64,000 nucleotides of DNA from Pseudomonas viridiflava (GTDB lineage Bacteria > Pseudomonadota > Gammaproteobacteria > Pseudomonadales > Pseudomonadaceae): positions 868,001 through 932,000 of the forward strand of contig NZ_UWFA01000416.1 of assembly GCF_900601905.1 (NCBI RefSeq), given 5' to 3'. Made by a program: the position numbers and the translations under genes. The notes under the pieces are model-generated. The model had not been told where the DNA came from. It saw only the letters and a list, made by a program, of their open reading frames with translations, and made no database searches. Shown here in pieces: positions 41,561 to 50,299 of the stretch; the first letter of the stretch is position 1, and each line of letters opens with the position of its first letter.

Positions 41561-42473
41561 CCGGTTCTTCCTGCGCCTGTTGTCCAAACACACCCTGCTC
41601 TACACCGAGATGGTCACCACCGGTGCGTTGCTCAACGGTGATTCGCACCGTTTTCTGCAGCATGATGCGGCGGAGTATCCGCTGGCGTTGCAGCTGGGTG
41701 GCAGTGTGGCGGCGGATCTGGCGGCGTGTGCGCGGATGGCTGAGGGGGCGGGTTACAACGAGGTCAATCTGAATGTCGGTTGCCCGAGCGATCGGGTGCA
41801 GAACAATATGATCGGCGCGGTGTTGATGGCGCATCCACAGCTGGTGGCTGACTGCGTCAAGGCGATGCGCGATGCGGTGTCGATCCCCGTGACAGTCAAG
41901 CACCGGATCGGGATCAATGGTCGCGACAGCTACGCGCAGCTGTGTGATTTCGTCGGCACCGTTCGTGAGGCGGGCTGTACCAGCTTTACCGTACATGCGC
42001 GCATTGCGATCCTTGAAGGCCTCTCGCCCAAGGAAAACCGTGACATCCCGCCCCTGCGTTATGACGTAGTCGCACAGTTGAAGCAGGTGTTTCCTGATCT
42101 GGAAATCGTCCTCAACGGCGGCATCAAAACCCTTGAGCAATGCCATGAACACTTGCAGGTGTTCGACGGGGTGATGCTTGGTCGCGAGGCCTATCACAAC
42201 CCTTATCTGCTGGCGGAAGTGGACCAGCAGCTGTTTGGCAGCGACGCGCCGGTGATTTCACGTGCACAGGCGCTGGCTGAGATGCGGCCTTATATTGCGG
42301 CGCACATTCACAGCGGCGGTTCGATGCATCACGTCACGCGCCACGTGCTTGGGCTAGGGACGGGTTTCCCGGGTGCGCGACGCTTTCGCCAGTTGCTGTC
42401 CGTAGACATCCACAAGACTCAGGACCCACTGGCGCTGCTGGATCAGGCAGGCAGTCTGCTGGAAGGTCGCTAA
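41463..42473 (+). CDS. dusA: tRNA-dihydrouridine synthase A
   Basis: A 336-residue FMN enzyme that reduces uridine 20/20a in tRNA. Motifs include RRFSVAPMMDWTDRHCR, the catalytic Cys in NLNVGCPSDRVQ, KHRIGI, and NGGIKT. The gene is intact across the prophage junction; the first about 15 residues are probably supplied by phage DNA. The ATG at 41463 is used because it gives a typical short leader before LSRRFSVAP. Confidence 0.95.
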   Translation: MVPNIHSSPAKSSPSLSRRFSVAPMMDWTDRHCRFFLRLLSKHTLLYTEMVTTGALLNGDSHRFLQHDAAEYPLALQLGGSVAADLAACARMAEGAGYNEVNLNVGCPSDRVQNNMIGAVLMAHPQLVADCVKAMRDAVSIPVTVKHRIGINGRDSYAQLCDFVGTVREAGCTSFTVHARIAILEGLSPKENRDIPPLRYDVVAQLKQVFPDLEIVLNGGIKTLEQCHEHLQVFDGVMLGREAYHNPYLLAEVDQQLFGSDAPVISRAQALAEMRPYIAAHIHSGGSMHHVTRHVLGLGTGFPGARRFRQLLSVDIHKTQDPLALLDQAGSLLEGR

Positions 42474-42639
42474 AAGCTGGGAACAAGCAGCCTGCATAGC
42501 GCTCCAACCAGTCTGGATCGAGTTTTCGCCCTCCCGGGCAGCGTGACGCTCCGCTCTGAAGCAGCGTTAGGCTTTGCGCCCTTGAGTGGGCGACACCGCT
42601 CGGGTAATGTCACTTAACCGCACAGGACAGAGCACTCTC

Positions 42640-43566
42640 ATGACTTCCAAGCTGGAACAACTCAAACAATTCACCACCGTTGTTGCCGACACCGGCGACT
42701 TCGCTGCCATCGAAAAACTCAAGCCCGTCGATGCCACCACCAACCCTTCGCTGTTGCTCAAAGCCGGTTCGAGCGACAGCAATGCCGAGCGCCTGAAAGA
42801 AGCATTCAGCGGCAGCAAAGGCGACATTGGCCTGGCCTCCGACCGTTTTGCCGTTGCCATCTGCCAGGAAATCCTCAAGGTCGTACCGGGCCGTGTTTCC
42901 ACTGAGGTGGACGCCCGCCTGTCGTTCGACACGAACGCTTGTATCGAACGCGCAGAGCGCCTGATCGACATGTACGACCAGGCTGGCGTCAGCAAGGATC
43001 GCATCCTGATCAAACTGGCCTCGACCTGGGAAGGCATTCGCGCTGCCGAAGTGCTGGAAAAGAAAGGCATCCAGTGCAACCTCACGCTGCTGTTTTCGTT
43101 CGCCCAGGCACAGGCTTGCGCTGATGCGGGCGTGTTCCTGATCTCGCCGTTCGTGGGCCGGATCTACGACTGGTACAAGAAAGCTGAAGGCAAGGATTAC
43201 GTAGGCGCTGAAGACCCGGGCGTGAAATCCGTGAGCCGCATCTACAACTATTACAAGGCTAATGACTACAAGACCGTGGTCATGGGCGCCAGCTTCCGTA
43301 ACCTGAGCCAGATCGAACAACTGGCCGGTTGTGATCGCCTGACCATCAGCCCGGATTTGCTGCAGAAGCTGGCAGAAGACACTGGCACGCTGGAGCGCAA
43401 GCTGGCCCCCGGCAATGCTGGCGAACCGCGCCAGACCCTGACCGAGAGCCAGTTCCGTTGGGCGTCCAACGAAGATGCGATGGCCACCGAGAAACTGGCT
43501 GAAGGTATTCGCCAGTTCGCTCGTGATCAGGAAAAGCTCGAAGCACTGCTGCGCGCCAAGGTCTGA
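42640..43566 (+). CDS. tal: Transaldolase
   Basis: A 308-residue transaldolase of the TalB type, pentose phosphate pathway. It has VVADTGDFAAIEKLKPVDAT, TNPSLLLKA, the Schiff-base Lys in ILIKLASTWEG and the SPFVGRIYDWYKK segment. The start at 42640 gives the usual TSKLEQLKQFT N-terminus. A strong terminator follows. Confidence 0.97.
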   Translation: MTSKLEQLKQFTTVVADTGDFAAIEKLKPVDATTNPSLLLKAGSSDSNAERLKEAFSGSKGDIGLASDRFAVAICQEILKVVPGRVSTEVDARLSFDTNACIERAERLIDMYDQAGVSKDRILIKLASTWEGIRAAEVLEKKGIQCNLTLLFSFAQAQACADAGVFLISPFVGRIYDWYKKAEGKDYVGAEDPGVKSVSRIYNYYKANDYKTVVMGASFRNLSQIEQLAGCDRLTISPDLLQKLAEDTGTLERKLAPGNAGEPRQTLTESQFRWASNEDAMATEKLAEGIRQFARDQEKLEALLRAKV

Positions 43567-43586
43567 GCCGACACGCTGCAACGTAA

Positions 43587-43617
43587 AAGGCGGCATCCTC
43601 GCGGATGCCGCCTTTTT
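43587..43617 (+). terminator. Intrinsic terminator after tal
   Basis: AAAGGCGGCATCC (43587-43599) pairs with GGATGCCGCCTTT (43603-43615), followed by TTTAA. It also fits the end of the convergent STAS gene. Confidence 0.88.
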
Positions 43618-43651
43618 AATGCCCGCCATTCACGGCAGGTTCACTGAAAGA

Positions 43652-44134
43652 TCAGTGACGCTCCAGGGCATTCACCAAGTCATGGAACGCTTCGCGATTG
43701 GAGTCATTGAGCCCCATGAGGATCTTGTGCGCCTCAAGGACCTTGGCCTTGACCACTTCTTCGCACTGATCCTGCGAAGGCAGGTCCGTCAGGCACTCGG
43801 GACGCGTCATCGGCCGGTCCACGATGTTGAACACCTGATCAAACCCCATGGACTGCAACAGGCGAGTGATGTCTTCATGAGTCGTCACCAGCGTCGGCAA
43901 AAGCCCGACCTTTTGCCGCGACAGGATCGACAGCTTGGCCAGCAAGCCCAGTGTCGTGCTGTCGATGCTGCGGGTTTCGGTGAGATCAATCACGACCGCC
44001 GAGAAATTCAGCGCGGTGAAGATTCGTTCAATAGTCGCATCCAAAGCCGAACACAGGGTCAGACGCACTTCCCCAACGAACTTGAGGACAAAAGTGCCTT
44101 CCTGTTCGGCGAACTGGATTCTACCGGTACTCAT
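43652..44134 (-). CDS. rssC: Anti-sigma factor antagonist (STAS), RssC type
   Basis: A 160-residue protein. Its STAS domain (about 1-100) has VVIDLTETRSIDSTTLGLLA, including the phosphorylatable Ser. A C-terminal helical extension follows. It lies next to tal and overlaps rssB by four bases, the order known in Pseudomonas (PA2796-PA2798), where it is the partner of the RssB phosphatase. Confidence 0.88.
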   Translation of the reverse strand: MSTGRIQFAEQEGTFVLKFVGEVRLTLCSALDATIERIFTALNFSAVVIDLTETRSIDSTTLGLLAKLSILSRQKVGLLPTLVTTHEDITRLLQSMGFDQVFNIVDRPMTRPECLTDLPSQDQCEEVVKAKVLEAHKILMGLNDSNREAFHDLVNALERH

Positions 44135-45315
44135 TCAAGGTTCCTGCTCAACACTAACAAGGCGATATCATCCGGCATCTCCCCGAGCGTGGCCAATCCA
44201 AAAGTCTGGCGCAAGCCATCCAGGCTGCCACCCGCCGCTTTCACCAGTTCTGGCAATGCGGCCTCTTTCTCTTTGAGTGTATCACCGGGTAACAAATCGA
44301 GAATGCCATCGGACAACAAGGTCAGGCTGAACGACTCGGGCAAGTCGATCACATGATCCTGATAGGTTGCCTCATTGAACAAACCGACCGGTAAACCACG
44401 GCCTTGCAAATAGCGTGTTTCCTGCGGCGTGTATAACACAGGCAGCGGCAGATGGCCGCCCACTGCGTAAGTCAACTGGCCCGACTCTTCATCGATCACG
44501 CCACCGACCATCGTCACGTGCTTGCCCAGCTTGCAGCTGATCAACCCGCGATTGATGTGGCCCAGCACGTCCGAGGGCTTGAACTCAGGCAGTGTGCCGC
44601 CCCGCCGGGATTCGAACAGCAGGCGGGTGGTCATGAATTTCAACAGCACGGTGATGAATGCAGACGACGCGCCATGACCGGAAACATCCGCCAGATAGAA
44701 CGCCACTCGACGCTCATCGACACGGAAATAGTCGACAAAATCCCCCGACAGGTAGAGCGAAGGGATGATCTGGTGAGCGAAGTTGAATTGATCAATCGAC
44801 CACGGAGTAATCGGCAGCATGTTCATCTGCACCTGCCGCCCCGCGTCCTGGTCTTCTTGCAGAAGATGCAGGCTGGCCTCGAGCTCGCGGTTGGCGGTCT
44901 CGAGTTTTTGCCGATAAACGCGGTTTTCCTGCATCAGCCGCGCACGATCCAGCGCCCGGCGGACTGAGTGTTCAAGAACGGCAAGGTCTTCCAGAGGCTT
45001 GATCAGATAATCGGCAGCGCCCAGACGCAAGGCTTCGACGGCATCGTTCATTACTCCAGCACCGGAGACCACGATAACAGGCGTCTCGGGGGCGATCGCA
45101 GTCACCTGGCGAATCAGCTCAAGCCCGCCCATCTGCGGCATGCGCAGGTCGCAGATCACCAGATCGGGCTTGTCCTGCTCGAATATCTGTATGCCCTGCA
45201 CGCCATTGGCGGCCTGCAGGACGCTGAAGCCACTGTCGTCCAAATAGGCGGCAAGACTTGCGCGCACTACTTCGTCGTCATCGATTATCAGCAGCGTGGC
45301 ACTGGTTTTCTGCAT
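44131..45315 (-). CDS. rssB: RssB-type response regulator with PP2C phosphatase domain
   Basis: A 394-residue protein. The N-terminal receiver domain has LIIDDDEVVRASL and the phosphoacceptor Asp in DLVICDLRMPQMGG; a coiled-coil linker follows; the C-terminal PP2C-like domain has LYLSGDFVDYF, VAFYLADVSGHGASSA and LTLLSDGILDLL. In Pseudomonas it links stress signals to RpoS through RssC. ATG at 45315 gives the canonical QKTSATLLIIDDD start; 87 extra in-frame codons upstream are not credible. Confidence 0.93.
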   Translation of the reverse strand: MQKTSATLLIIDDDEVVRASLAAYLDDSGFSVLQAANGVQGIQIFEQDKPDLVICDLRMPQMGGLELIRQVTAIAPETPVIVVSGAGVMNDAVEALRLGAADYLIKPLEDLAVLEHSVRRALDRARLMQENRVYRQKLETANRELEASLHLLQEDQDAGRQVQMNMLPITPWSIDQFNFAHQIIPSLYLSGDFVDYFRVDERRVAFYLADVSGHGASSAFITVLLKFMTTRLLFESRRGGTLPEFKPSDVLGHINRGLISCKLGKHVTMVGGVIDEESGQLTYAVGGHLPLPVLYTPQETRYLQGRGLPVGLFNEATYQDHVIDLPESFSLTLLSDGILDLLPGDTLKEKEAALPELVKAAGGSLDGLRQTFGLATLGEMPDDIALLVLSRNLE

Positions 45316-45579
45316 GTGGGCAAACGGCGCCAGAGTAGGTTGGCGTAGGCAACCCGGTTCACGGGTCTGCGTACTGGATTCGCTTCTAGCCTCTCTGAGC
45401 GGCGGATCGGACTTTTGATCGGATACTGGCGTTTCAGAGGTGCCCTTCAAGGCGCAGACGGTACTCCCATCCGACGGGCGTTTCAAGCACGCTCCAGCAG
45501 GCGGTTTTGCGTCTTTACATCGCAAATCGCTCAGAGTTATAAGAACCGTGAATTCAGCAACGAAAACGAAGGACAAAAC
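45316..45579. other. Divergent promoter region of rssB and PilZ gene
   Basis: About 260 bases between divergent genes. It must hold both promoters; no clear consensus stands out by eye. Confidence 0.3.
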
Positions 45580-45879
45580 ATGAGCCTCAATGATCGTAGC
45601 TACGAGGAGAAACGCGATTACATCCGCATGCGCGTGGATGCTGAAGTCAGCCTGCTACATGCCGGTCAGGTCATCCCTGCAGTGTGCCTTGACCTGTCTA
45701 GCTCTGGCATGCAGGTGCAGGCGCCGCGCACGTTCAAGGTGGGCGACAAACTCAGCGTGAGGATCGATTCAGACCATGCTGCACTCAAGGGTCTGGAAGC
45801 GGAAACAGAGGTGGTCTGGGCGACCGACGAGGCCGATGGCGGGCAAAAACTGGGGCTGAGCATCGTCTCCATGAGCTGA
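45580..45879 (+). CDS. PilZ domain protein (c-di-GMP binding)
   Basis: A 99-residue single PilZ domain. Both c-di-GMP contact motifs are present: RDYIR (R-x3-R) near residue 12 and DLSSSGM (D-x-S-x2-G) near 45. AAGGA precedes the ATG by six bases. The target process is unknown. Confidence 0.92.
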   Translation: MSLNDRSYEEKRDYIRMRVDAEVSLLHAGQVIPAVCLDLSSSGMQVQAPRTFKVGDKLSVRIDSDHAALKGLEAETEVVWATDEADGGQKLGLSIVSMS

Positions 45880-45910
45880 ATCAAAGCGGAACTGGTTCAC
45901 AAACCCGCAA

Positions 45911-45941
45911 AAATAAAGGCGACCACAGGTCGCCTTTATTT
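45911..45941. terminator. Bidirectional terminator between PilZ gene and mlaA
   Basis: AAATAAAGGCGACC (45911-45924) pairs with GGTCGCCTTTATTT (45928-45941) around ACA. A and T tracts on both sides suit two convergent genes. Confidence 0.9.
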
Positions 45942-45956
45942 ATTCACGCACAGCGA

Positions 45957-46658
45957 TCAGAAATCGTCTGTTACCTGACCATCCTTGACCCGGAACTCGC
46001 GGTTCTGGAGGAAGGCGTTGCGGATGAAAATGTACTTGTCGCCGTTGATCAGACGCTCGGCAGACAGCAGGCTGGCGCGCGTATCCACCAGATTGACGCC
46101 CAGTGCCGTATTACGGGTCGGCACATGATCGATGTAGCGGTACGGACTGGTGTAGGTGTCCGGATACTTGGCGATCGCATCACGCACGGTACTTGGGCCC
46201 ATCAGCGGCAGTACCACGTAAGGGCCACTGCTCACACCCCAGTAACCCAGGGTCTGACCAAAATCTTCATCGCTGCGCTGCAAGCCCATCCGGGTGCCTA
46301 CGTCGATGAAGCCCAGCAGGCCAAAGGTGGTGTTGAAGATCAGGCGCGCCGTGTCAACGCCAGCTGCGGCAGGCTTGGCCTGCAGCACATTGTTGGCGAA
46401 ATTGCCGACATCGCCGATGTTGTTGAAAAAGTTGTGAACGCCGTCTTCAACAAACTGCGGAGCAATGAACTGATAGCCCTGAGCAATCGGCTTCAACGCG
46501 TAGGTGTCGATGATGTCGTTAAAACGGAAGGTCACCCGGTTGACGCTTTCCCACGGGTCTTCCTCGGCAGCCTGGGCGGCCATTGGCGCCAGAACTACGC
46601 TGGCACAGAAAAACAGCCTGGCCAGACGATTCAACGAGCCTGCACCGGTCTCGGGCAT
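45957..46658 (-). CDS. mlaA: MlaA/VacJ outer-membrane lipid asymmetry protein
   Basis: A 233-residue VacJ family protein: DPWESVNRVTFRFNDIIDTY, PQFVEDGVHNFFNNIGDVGN, RMGLQRSDEDFGQTLGYWGV, and GPYVVLPLMGPSTVRDAI. It removes mislocalised phospholipids from the outer leaflet and passes them to MlaC. The N-terminal signal ends AAQA and has no lipobox Cys at the cleavage site, so it may be a non-lipidated version. Confidence 0.95.
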   Translation of the reverse strand: MPETGAGSLNRLARLFFCASVVLAPMAAQAAEEDPWESVNRVTFRFNDIIDTYALKPIAQGYQFIAPQFVEDGVHNFFNNIGDVGNFANNVLQAKPAAAGVDTARLIFNTTFGLLGFIDVGTRMGLQRSDEDFGQTLGYWGVSSGPYVVLPLMGPSTVRDAIAKYPDTYTSPYRYIDHVPTRNTALGVNLVDTRASLLSAERLINGDKYIFIRNAFLQNREFRVKDGQVTDDF

Positions 46659-46867
46659 AGCTGATACTCCTCACAATGGTTATGAAGCGGGTGCTACGCC
46701 CCCACACGTCAAGGCCAGCAGTATAAAGGCATATGCATCCAATAAGGCAGGCCCGCGAAGACGGATATCTGTCAGATACCGCAAACAGCATTAAACGCCT
46801 TCACCAGGGCTTCATCCAACTGTCACAAAAGGGACGTAGCGTTCAGCGTTATTTAAGAGATATCGCC

Positions 46868-47491
46868 ATGCTCGCGCCTGTGACAAAGCCCCTGCCCGCC
46901 TTTACTGCCGTGTTGTTCGGACTCAGTGGCTGCCTGGTGGATTTTGGCGCGCAGGTTGCGCGCCGGCAGAATCAGCAGAATCTCACGCTCAGCGACGAGC
47001 AAAAGCAAGCGACACCCGGCGCAATCGAAGTCCTGCAGCGCCTCCAGCAACAGGGCGTTCCCTGTGCCTGGCTGGAGGAACTGCCTGCCAGCATCAGCGA
47101 AACATTGGCGAGCCCCCTGGCACACCTGATCAACGCCACCCTCCCGGTCGCCGCAACCTGGCCTGCACCCCACGCCTGCTGGCAGGCGCTGATGAACCTC
47201 AACGTCAGCCAGCTTGAAGGCTGCGTGCTGGTCAGCGGCGAACCGGGCCTGCTGCAATCAGGCCTCAATGCGGGTCTGTGGACAGTGGGCCTGGCCTCCT
47301 GTGGCTCACTGTGCGGTTTCTCTGCGAGCCAATGGCGCGCTCTGACTGACGCTGAGCGCGAATATCGACGCGGCCAGGCCACGTTGCAGCTGTACGCGCT
47401 GGGTGTGCATTCGGTCGTTGACCATCTGGGGGATCTGGAGTCCTGCCTGGGAGACATCGCGCTACGCCGGACCAAGGGTGAAAAGCCCTGA
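46868..47491 (+). CDS. PhnX-like HAD-family protein, catalytic residues lost
   Basis: A 207-residue protein with phosphonatase-like pattern: LFGLSGCLVDFG at the place of motif I (normally a D-x-x-G-T-x-V-D), GAIEVLQRLQQQGVPCAWL, and the late GLNAGLWTVGLASCGSLCG plus HSVVDHLGDLES. The nucleophile Asp and the motif IV Asp (SGEPG) are missing. It is probably a regulatory or degenerate relative. The ATG at 46868 is used because upstream in-frame codons run through the mlaA promoter region. Confidence 0.8.
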   Translation: MLAPVTKPLPAFTAVLFGLSGCLVDFGAQVARRQNQQNLTLSDEQKQATPGAIEVLQRLQQQGVPCAWLEELPASISETLASPLAHLINATLPVAATWPAPHACWQALMNLNVSQLEGCVLVSGEPGLLQSGLNAGLWTVGLASCGSLCGFSASQWRALTDAEREYRRGQATLQLYALGVHSVVDHLGDLESCLGDIALRRTKGEKP

Positions 47492-47499
47492 AGCATGTC

Positions 47500-47589
47500 G
47501 TGGGGCCGGCTTTAGCCGGGACGAGGCCGCAATAGCCACGCAAATGAGTCGCCTGATAGGCAGCCTTCCCGGCTAAAGCCGATCCCACA
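47500..47589. repeat. REPIN (inverted REP pair), GGCTTTAGCC family
   Basis: GTGGGGCCGGCTTTAGCCGG on the left and CCGGCTAAAGCCGATCCCAC on the right form an inverted pair with about 45 bases between. Same family as 51705-51794. Confidence 0.85.
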
Positions 47590-47721
47590 GGTGCATGGTG
47601 GCGATATTGATTACCTCATGCACGCCGCTGCGCAGTGGATTAGTCTTGTGACATGCCCATCACGAACCTTTAGGGTCGCTGGAGGGTCCATGGGACAGAC
47701 TTATCAAAGAAGGAGCACGTC

Positions 47722-47985
47722 ATGCCTGCCCGCGAACTGCAAGAACAACTCAATACCCTGCGCGAGCAACTGGAGCAGAACCCGCCTCTCTCGCAAGCCG
47801 AGCGTGAAAACCTGCAGCAACTCATGGGGCAAATCCAGTCGCAGATCGAACTGGAAAGCGCAACTCAGGACACCAGCCTGGCCGACGGCGTCAACCTGGC
47901 CGTAGAGCGCTTCGAACTGGAGCATCCGGGCATTGCCGGAACACTGCGCAATATTGTGCAGACGCTGGGCAATATCGGTATCTGA
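47722..47985 (+). CDS. DUF4404 family protein
   Basis: An 87-residue, helical protein with the family pattern LNTLREQLEQNPPLSQAERE, then LMGQIQSQIE, and LAVERFELEHPGIAGTLRNI. AAGGAG precedes the ATG. Function of DUF4404 is unknown. Confidence 0.92.
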   Translation: MPARELQEQLNTLREQLEQNPPLSQAERENLQQLMGQIQSQIELESATQDTSLADGVNLAVERFELEHPGIAGTLRNIVQTLGNIGI

Positions 47986-47995
47986 CCCCTCGAAA

Positions 47996-48022
47996 AAGCC
48001 CGTCATGATCGATGACGGGCTT
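47996..48022. terminator. Terminator-like hairpin between DUF4404 gene and queF
   Basis: AAGCCCGTCAT pairs with ATGACGGGCTT. The T-tract (TTTTT) is on the minus strand after the stem, so it best serves queF; read on the plus strand it has GATTT. Confidence 0.8.
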
Positions 48023-48039
48023 GATTTACCGCGCGGGAT

Positions 48040-48870
48040 TTACTGCCGGGCCAGGCGACGATTGTCAGGGCTGATGGACTCGGTACTGCGATACGGGTTG
48101 ATGTCCAGCCCGCCACGGCGCACATAGCGCGCATACACAGTCAATTTTTCCGGCTTGAGCAACGCTTGCAGGTCCATGAAGATTCGCTCGACGCATTGCT
48201 CATGAAAGTCCGAATGTTGGCGGAAGCTGACGATATAGGCCAACAGGCTCGCAGGATCCAGCGCCGCCCCGCGGTACTCCACGGTAACGCTGCCCCAATC
48301 AGGCTGACTGGTCACCGGGCAATTGGATTTCAACAAATGACTGTGCAGGCTCTGCTCGACCACCTGTGAGTCGTCGCAGCGCAGCAACTCGGGTTGCGGG
48401 CGATCATAACTGCTGATGCGCAGATCCAGCTCGTCGATGCAGCTGCCAGGCATGCTCGCCACGCCTTCGCTTTCGATATCTGCCAGGCTGCGAATACGCA
48501 CGCCCACCGGCTTGCCTGCTGCTGCCGACAGGTCTTTGACCAGGGTCGCTGTCAGCTCGTCGCGATTGACGAAGGCGGTCTGGTTGAGCGAGTTCAGATA
48601 GAGCTTGAAAGATTTTGACTCAATGATATTCGGCGAATCAGCCGGGATGCTGAACTCGGCAATCGCTACCACCGGTTTGCCGGACGGCAACAGCCAGGAC
48701 AGCTCGTAGCAGTTCCAGAAGTCCACGCCCTGATAAGGTAATGTTTCAGCCGTCAATCCCAACTCGGCCCATTTGGCAGCGCGAGGGATCGGGAACAGCA
48801 GCGATGGCGTGTAAGTGGCGATGTATTCACTGGATTTGCCCAGCGGCGAGTGTTCGGCTGCGGGATGCAT
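48040..48870 (-). CDS. queF: NADPH-dependent preQ0 reductase
   Basis: A 276-residue long-form (E. coli-type) QueF, queuosine pathway. It has GVDFWNCYELSWLLPSGKP, IESKSFKLYLNSLNQ (QueF motif), and the catalytic Cys in LLKSNCPVTSQPDWG. ATG at 48870 gives the family start MHPAAEHSPLGKSS. Confidence 0.96.
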   Translation of the reverse strand: MHPAAEHSPLGKSSEYIATYTPSLLFPIPRAAKWAELGLTAETLPYQGVDFWNCYELSWLLPSGKPVVAIAEFSIPADSPNIIESKSFKLYLNSLNQTAFVNRDELTATLVKDLSAAAGKPVGVRIRSLADIESEGVASMPGSCIDELDLRISSYDRPQPELLRCDDSQVVEQSLHSHLLKSNCPVTSQPDWGSVTVEYRGAALDPASLLAYIVSFRQHSDFHEQCVERIFMDLQALLKPEKLTVYARYVRRGGLDINPYRSTESISPDNRRLARQ

Positions 48871-48943
48871 GACGGTACCTGGATCACATGGAGCGGACGG
48901 AATAAGGCGCAAGTTTATAGGGTTTACGCCACGCTTTCAGCGC

Positions 48944-49456
48944 CTAGTCGCTAATTGTCAGCTTGCCGACCATCCCCGCCTGATAATGCCCGGGTAGATT
49001 GCAGGCGAATTCCAGATCGGTAGCCTTGGCAAACGTCCAGGTCAGCTCGGCGGTCTTGCCGGGCTCGACCAGCACGCTATTGGGATCATCGTGTTTCATC
49101 TCCCCTTCGCCATGACCCATCTGGTGATGCTGCATTGCCGTGGGCGTGAGCATGCCGCTCTGTAGCATCTTGAGCATTTCCTGCTGATGCGTTGCGTGCA
49201 TGGCGGCATCGCCCAGGTTGAATTCATGCAACAGCTGCCCCTGGTTGACCAGCACGAAACGTACCGTCTCACCGGCCTTGACCTGCACGCTTGCGGGCTC
49301 GAAAGACATATCGCGCAGAACCAGTGTGACCGTGCGGGAGGCTTGAGTCGCAGACGCTGCGTGGCCGAATGGCAACGCAGAAGCAGGGTCTGCCAACAGT
49401 GGTTGGCTGGCTGCCAGCAACGCAGCGATCAGGCCAAAACGTGCAAGAGACGGCAT
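48944..49456 (-). CDS. Cupredoxin, periplasmic copper-tolerance protein (CopI-like)
   Basis: A 170-residue protein with a signal peptide ending ADP (residues 1-24). The cupredoxin fold has His ligand in QLLHEFNLG, and the Cys-His-Met set in FACNLPGHYQAGMVG. A Met/His-rich insert (MQHHQMGHGEGEMKHDD) may bind extra copper. ATG at 49456 has GGAG six bases upstream. It faces copRS with a copper box between them, supporting copper control. Confidence 0.92.
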   Translation of the reverse strand: MPSLARFGLIAALLAASQPLLADPASALPFGHAASATQASRTVTLVLRDMSFEPASVQVKAGETVRFVLVNQGQLLHEFNLGDAAMHATHQQEMLKMLQSGMLTPTAMQHHQMGHGEGEMKHDDPNSVLVEPGKTAELTWTFAKATDLEFACNLPGHYQAGMVGKLTISD

Positions 49457-49530
49457 AGGGTTCTCCAAATGAGCGACAATCAAGGCCAGCACAATAGGAG
49501 CGCGGCACTGCCAGCAAGCTGACGGCAAGA

Positions 49531-49544
49531 TTACAAAGTTGTCA
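49531..49544. promoter_or_regulatory. CopR/CusR-like box
   Basis: TTACAA-AG-TTGTCA is nearly palindromic and close to the CusR/CopR half-sites TGACAA/TTGTCA. It is about 75 bases from both divergent starts, so one site could control both. Confidence 0.6.
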
Positions 49545-49618
49545 GGTTGCGACTTGGGCGACCCAGTCGCGCTATAACGTTTGCTCATTGCACAGCCGCT
49601 GATTGTCACGAGTCATTC

Positions 49619-50299
49619 ATGAAGATACTGATCGTCGAAGATCAACCCAAAACCGGTCACTACCTGCGTCAAGGTCTGAGCGAAGCCGGTTTCAGCACCG
49701 AGCTGGAGGCCGATGGCAATCAGGGTCAGCACTTGGCGCTGACCGGTGACTACGCGTTACTGATTCTGGATGTGATGGTGCCTGGCCGTAGCGGCTGGCA
49801 GATCCTGCAAGCCGTGCGCAACGCTGGGCTGGAAACGCCAGTGCTGTTTCTGACTGCGCGTGATGCTGTGGAAGATCGGGTCAAAGGCCTTGAGCTGGGT
49901 GCCGATGATTATCTGGTCAAACCTTTCGCGTTTTCCGAACTGCTGGCCCGAGTGCGCAGCCTGCTGCGTCGGGGCAGCAGCAATGCGCAGGAAACCCATC
50001 TGCAACTGGCCGACCTGCGCCTGGACCTGCTGCGCCGGCGGGTTGAACGCAGCGGTAAACGCATCGACCTGACCGCCAAGGAATTCTCGCTACTGGAATT
50101 GTTGCTACGCCGCCAGGGTGAGGTGCTGCCCAAATCGCTGATTGCCTCGCAGGTCTGGGACATCAACTTCGACAGCGACACCAATGTGATCGAGGTCGCG
50201 ATCCGCCGGCTGCGCCTGAAAATCGATGACGAGTTCGCGGACAAGCTGATCCACACCGTGCGCGGCATGGGTTATGTACTTGAAGAGCGCCCGGCATGA
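49619..50299 (+). CDS. copR: Heavy metal (copper) response regulator
   Basis: A 226-residue OmpR-type regulator: receiver with ILIVEDQPKTGHYLRQGL, Asp in LLILDVMVPGRSGW, Lys in DDYLVKPFAFSELLARV; C-terminal winged helix with RIDLTAKEFSLLELLLRR and SDTNVIEVAIRRLR. ATGA overlap with the kinase gene. The name follows from the kinase and the cupredoxin. Confidence 0.92.
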   Translation: MKILIVEDQPKTGHYLRQGLSEAGFSTELEADGNQGQHLALTGDYALLILDVMVPGRSGWQILQAVRNAGLETPVLFLTARDAVEDRVKGLELGADDYLVKPFAFSELLARVRSLLRRGSSNAQETHLQLADLRLDLLRRRVERSGKRIDLTAKEFSLLELLLRRQGEVLPKSLIASQVWDINFDSDTNVIEVAIRRLRLKIDDEFADKLIHTVRGMGYVLEERPA

